Assembly (NCBI RefSeq): GCF_004379255.2
Contig: NC_056041.1
Coordinates: 17,143,559-17,207,558, forward strand
Length of the DNA stretch: 64,000 bases
DNA from: Salvia splendens
Taxonomy: Eukaryota > Streptophyta > Magnoliopsida > Lamiales > Lamiaceae
Direction of reading: 5' to 3'
Both the position numbers and the translations under genes were made by a program. Of this stretch, positions 61,237-64,000 are shown piece by piece. How positions within the stretch are numbered: position 1 is the stretch's first letter; the number at the start of each line of letters is the position of its first letter. Under the pieces are notes generated by a model. It saw nothing but the letters and a program-made list of their open reading frames with translations, made no database searches and was not told the origin of the DNA.

Positions 61237-62025
61237 GTGAACGACCAAGATTCCCCCGATGGGCTATACGGGTGGGCACCCGAACCCAGATCAGGAGGGA
61301 GCGGCGGCGACGGCTCTCAAACTCCTCCTCTTCCTACCCCTACTCATCGTGGTGTCCACACCCCGTACACTCCGACGGAGATGGATCAATTATTCAAAGC
61401 CTATTTGATTATCCCCAAAGATCCGAAGATATGCACGGACCAAAGCGGGGATAGGTATTGGTGGTGCGTCTTTCGCCGGTACAATTAAAACCGCCCCGCT
61501 GGAACCATTGAGCGCAATGAGAGTATGGTGCGCAATGCCATATTAAGAGCCAATGAAGAAATCCAAAAGTTCTAGGGGTATTACCTCCAGGAAGAGCGGT
61601 CGGCGGGGAGCGGTAGGAGCGAGCTCAACATCATCAGTGCCGCCTTGGCGACCTACCAATCCATAAATTACAAACCGTTCAAGTACCTCAGCTCTTGGCA
61701 GGAGGTGCGTGTGCATCCGAAGTATAGGGGAGACGTATCATCCTCCTCCAGCTCCTCCAGCAAACGGTAGAGGTCGGTATCCCTATCCGACGCCGGCGAG
61801 GATGAGGTGGCTAGCCAGCTCGCCGGAGCTAATTTGGGTAGCCTCGACGCCGGCCCGAGCAGTTCCCAACGCCGGTCGCAAGGAAGGAAGAAGGCGACGA
61901 CCAACCGCCGTCGCGCCGCGACTCCATCGGCCCTCGCTCCCGCTCCCTTTGTGCCACCTCAACCCCCACCAACTCATTGTGGACCCTTTTGGCCTAACTT
62001 TATTTGGCCGATAGGTCAAATATGA
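61237..62025 (+). pseudogene. Harbinger second ORF (MYB/SANT-like, NAM-associated) with three stops
   Basis: One frame runs from ATG 61237 to the stop at 62023-62025, interrupted only by TAA at 61486-61488 and TAG at 61573-61575 and 61768-61770. There are no frameshifts. Visible family blocks are PYTPTEMDQLFKAYLIIPKD, DRYWWCVFRRYN, IERNESMVRNAILRANEEIQKF and the FKYLSSWQEVRVHPKY block. A Ser/Arg-rich linker and the C-terminal PPQPPPTHCGPFWPN follow. Proteins of this kind (often mislabelled as glutathione transferase T3-like) partner the Harbinger transposase and bind element ends. This copy would yield an 83-residue peptide. Confidence 0.85.
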
Positions 62026-62199
62026 CCCCCGAGCAACTTGATTCACATTTGGCAATGATACAGGGTCTCCGAAGAACATTGGGGATATGACCAGATGAAT
62101 AGTCTTCCACGGGGGTATTTTTTAGCCTTTAGTTATGTATTTTTTATATTTTAGGATTTTAATTATGTAAATTTAAATTTTTAGTATTTTAATTATGTA

Positions 62200-62450
62200 C
62201 TCCCTCCGTCCCCGAATAAGAGTCGCTAATTTCCATTTTGGGCCGTCCCCCATTAAGAGTCACTCTTCATTTTTACCATAAATGGTAGTAGGCCCCACAT
62301 TCCACTAACTCACTCCACTCACATTTTATTATAAAACCAATATAAAAATATGGGTCCCACATTTCACTAACTTTTTCAACCAACTTTTCTCTACATTTCT
62401 TAAAACTCGTGTCCGGTTAAAGAGCGACTCCTATTAGGGGACGGAGGGAG
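62200..62450. mobile_element. Stowaway (Tc1/mariner) MITE
   Basis: 251 bp with terminal inverted repeats CTCCCTCCGTCCCCGAATAA and its inverse (ATTAGGGGACGGAGGGAG), flanked by TA on both sides. No coding capacity. This is the classic Stowaway terminus in plants. Confidence 0.93.
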
Positions 62451-62629
62451 TAATTTTTAATTTTTAGTATTTTAATTATGTAATTTTTAATTTTTTTGTA
62501 ATTTGTAATAGTATTCCGGATATTTTTAATGTATTTTAATATTGTAGAAATGTTTTATTTAAATTGAATAATAGAATGGTGGGACCCTGAGTATGTCCTT
62601 ACGGAAGAGCATGAATATGAATGTTGCTC

Positions 62630-62838
62630 TTACCTAAGAATAAGGAGTAAAAAAAAGTAATAAAAGTGGATCCGGCCTCACATCCGTGCTCTTGCCAATG
62701 GGATGCTGTAAGGGCGTTCGAACGGCGTCGTCTAGAACCCTCGGACTTTCCACATCTGACTGTTCTTCGCCCTCCGTCCTTCCAAACCAAAAGTTGCCGA
62801 TCAATCAACCTTCACAGCGAGAGAAGAGTTGATTAAAG
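62630..62838 (+). promoter_or_regulatory. Promoter-proximal region and 5' UTR of the AMSH-like gene
   Basis: About 200 bp between the Harbinger-derived element and the start codon. No canonical TATA box was recognised. The close element end means the gene's upstream control region is largely transposon-derived or lies in it. Confidence 0.35.
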
Positions 62839-62961
62839 ATGATAACTCGATCTTCATCTGGAGGCGGATTCAACATCGCCGCCGTTACCAAGAAGATCGA
62901 TGTAGACAATCGAATTTCTCTACGCTATTACCACCGAATTGCCGATAATATTCTCAAGCAG
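62839..62961 (+). CDS. AMSH-like ubiquitin thioesterase, exon 1
   Basis: Forty-one codons from ATG 62839 (MITRSSSGGGFNIAAVTKK) to a GT donor at 62962. The end of the exon, IDVDNRISLRYYHRIADNI, is the conserved start of the MIT-like N-terminal domain of plant AMSH proteins. These are zinc-dependent JAMM deubiquitinases acting on endosomal ESCRT-III, releasing K63- and K48-linked ubiquitin. The catalytic domain would be downstream of the window, so AMSH1 and AMSH3 types cannot be separated firmly. The rest of the window reads as intron. Confidence 0.85.
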
Positions 62962-64000
62962 GTGAATATCTACAATTGGAGCTGTTTTCTCTTTGAATTT
63001 ATCAATTTTCTTCTGTTCTGTCGATATTTCTATCTTCGTGTTTATAATTTTCGTGGAATGAAAAGCTGTATCACAACTTCGACTTCTCGTATGTTTAATA
63101 AACTACGGGGCATTTCACATTTGTACCTATGGAGTTTCTTCTACACGTAATTGATGTTATTACCTTGGTTCATGTGAGGGCACTACGTTGAGTCTCAGTG
63201 GTATTAGTTACATATTCGTTTATGGCTTCTGATTCCAATTCTACTCTCTCACGCTTTGAATGTATATATGTTCATATGCCATCATGAATAAAATGGAGAA
63301 GATTTTCTGATGCCTAGTATGTACATAGTGCAAAAGAATTTTTACGTAAAGAGGTGGTTTTAGGAATACGGCAAGCATGTGTCAATGTTTTTGAAAACTA
63401 GATTACCCTCATCCTTTTTAGCACCAATTTTTGGCCAAAGCAATGTGAATCTCTGCCGATATTATATGGAGTACTTTTTTGACCTTCCTGGGGATATGAT
63501 CACTAAATCATAGTAAGTGTAATTAGTTTGGATACCTGTAGGTCATTATATACCACATATAGATGTTAGGAACCTCTTTAAATAAATAACTCGTCAATTT
63601 CCTGCTTGAACTACTTTGGAACTCTAGACATTCAAGTGTTGCTAACAGATTAAAAATTGGAATATCACCTTCAGCTTATTTGTAATCAAACCTTTATGCA
63701 TTCATCTAGACACCTAAAACTATTCGTCTATAATATGATTATGCATAAGAAACTGTTATTGTTTGTTTGATTTTAGTAGTAGAGAAGTTTTTACCTGACT
63801 TATATTACTGTTCTGCTATTTTGTTGATCTATAACTTTCTGCTTCAAGATAATGTGACAACTAATTGTTGTTGTGACTTGTGAAACTGCCATTGAGCTCT
63901 AACATGTGCGTTTTTTGCTTCATTTGATTTTCTTTGCCTACATTACATTATAGACACCAGTCACAACTATAATAACTCGCTTCTGACACCTGATCCTTTG
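62962..64000 (+). other. First intron of the AMSH-like gene (to window end)
   Basis: The GTGAATATC donor follows exon 1. The expected next coding block (a Y-R-E-E-K-N-like continuation) is not found before 64000, so the intron is longer than 1 kb or ends outside. No transposon end or RNA gene is seen in it. Confidence 0.55.

Larger units (their letters stand above)
60664..62629 (+). mobile_element. Harbinger-derived element carrying only a MYB-like ORF
   Basis: The left end GAGCATGTGCAGTGG at 60664 and a weak right counterpart ending TTGCTC at 62629 bound about 2 kb. The flanking triplets TAA and TTA do not match, so borders are approximate. A 16-bp perfect palindrome GCTCGATGCATCGAGC lies at 60761-60776, nearly the same as the one in the first Harbinger element. 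It holds a decayed second-ORF protein and a Stowaway MITE, with no transposase. Confidence 0.65.

Overview
The window is nuclear DNA of a flowering plant. The genes have short exons with GT-AG introns, AT-rich spacers, and a dense nested load of plant LTR retrotransposons, hAT, PIF/Harbinger, Mutator-like and Stowaway elements. A eudicot is clear; an asterid such as a Lamiales species is only a guess. Host genes recognised are: SPPA (C-terminal half, + strand, 153-3429); a TTM1-type uridine-kinase-like/CYTH protein (- strand, 4129-10203, 11 coding exons, 658 aa); a NAC transcription factor (- strand, 26259-27543, two exons, 302 aa); a CH-domain kinesin-14 (- strand, 31108-38587, at least 1446 codons); an unrecognised two-exon gene (- strand, 43648-44809, 318 aa) with a broken duplicate at 51117-56515; and the first exon of an AMSH-like deubiquitinase (+ strand, from 62839).

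Layout. 1-12.3 kb: SPPA and TTM1 in convergent orientation, an order also found in Arabidopsis. 12.3-25.3 kb: a PIF/Harbinger element (TSD TGA) split by an 11-kb Athila-like Ty3 retrotransposon (TSD ATCCA). 26-39 kb: NAC and kinesin genes. The kinesin has a long tandem coiled-coil repeat and what looks like a U12-type AT-AC intron carrying a hAT MITE. 39.9-42.8 kb: a non-autonomous hAT element (TSD CTCGTCCC) holding a second Harbinger element (TSD TAA). 42.9-44.9 and 50.2-56.6 kb: a segmental duplication around the unrecognised gene; the second copy has lost its intron, is frameshifted, and holds a Copia element (TSD TTACT). 45.3-49.9 kb: a Mutator-like element with arrays of short hairpins, interrupted by a hAT element that was itself hit by a copy of the same family 4 bp from its end. 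57.5-60.2 kb: a compact LTR element (2,708 bp, 422-bp LTRs) with no pol domains. It carries one open frame with repeated Cys-Trp motifs and, in LTR and leader, repeats of a hairpin whose stem changes in a compensatory way. 60.5-62.6 kb: a Harbinger derivative keeping only a decayed NAM-associated/MYB-like frame and carrying a Stowaway MITE.

Most accessory DNA is mobile-element derived. The three LTR elements have LTR pairs about 99% identical, so they inserted recently, but two of them have clearly broken polyproteins. The best candidates for something undescribed are the hairpin plus Cys-Trp-repeat LTR element (57.5-60.2 kb), the palindrome cluster in the Athila LTR, and the hairpin arrays of the Mutator-like element. 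All functional statements rest on motif recognition by eye; no search or folding program was run.
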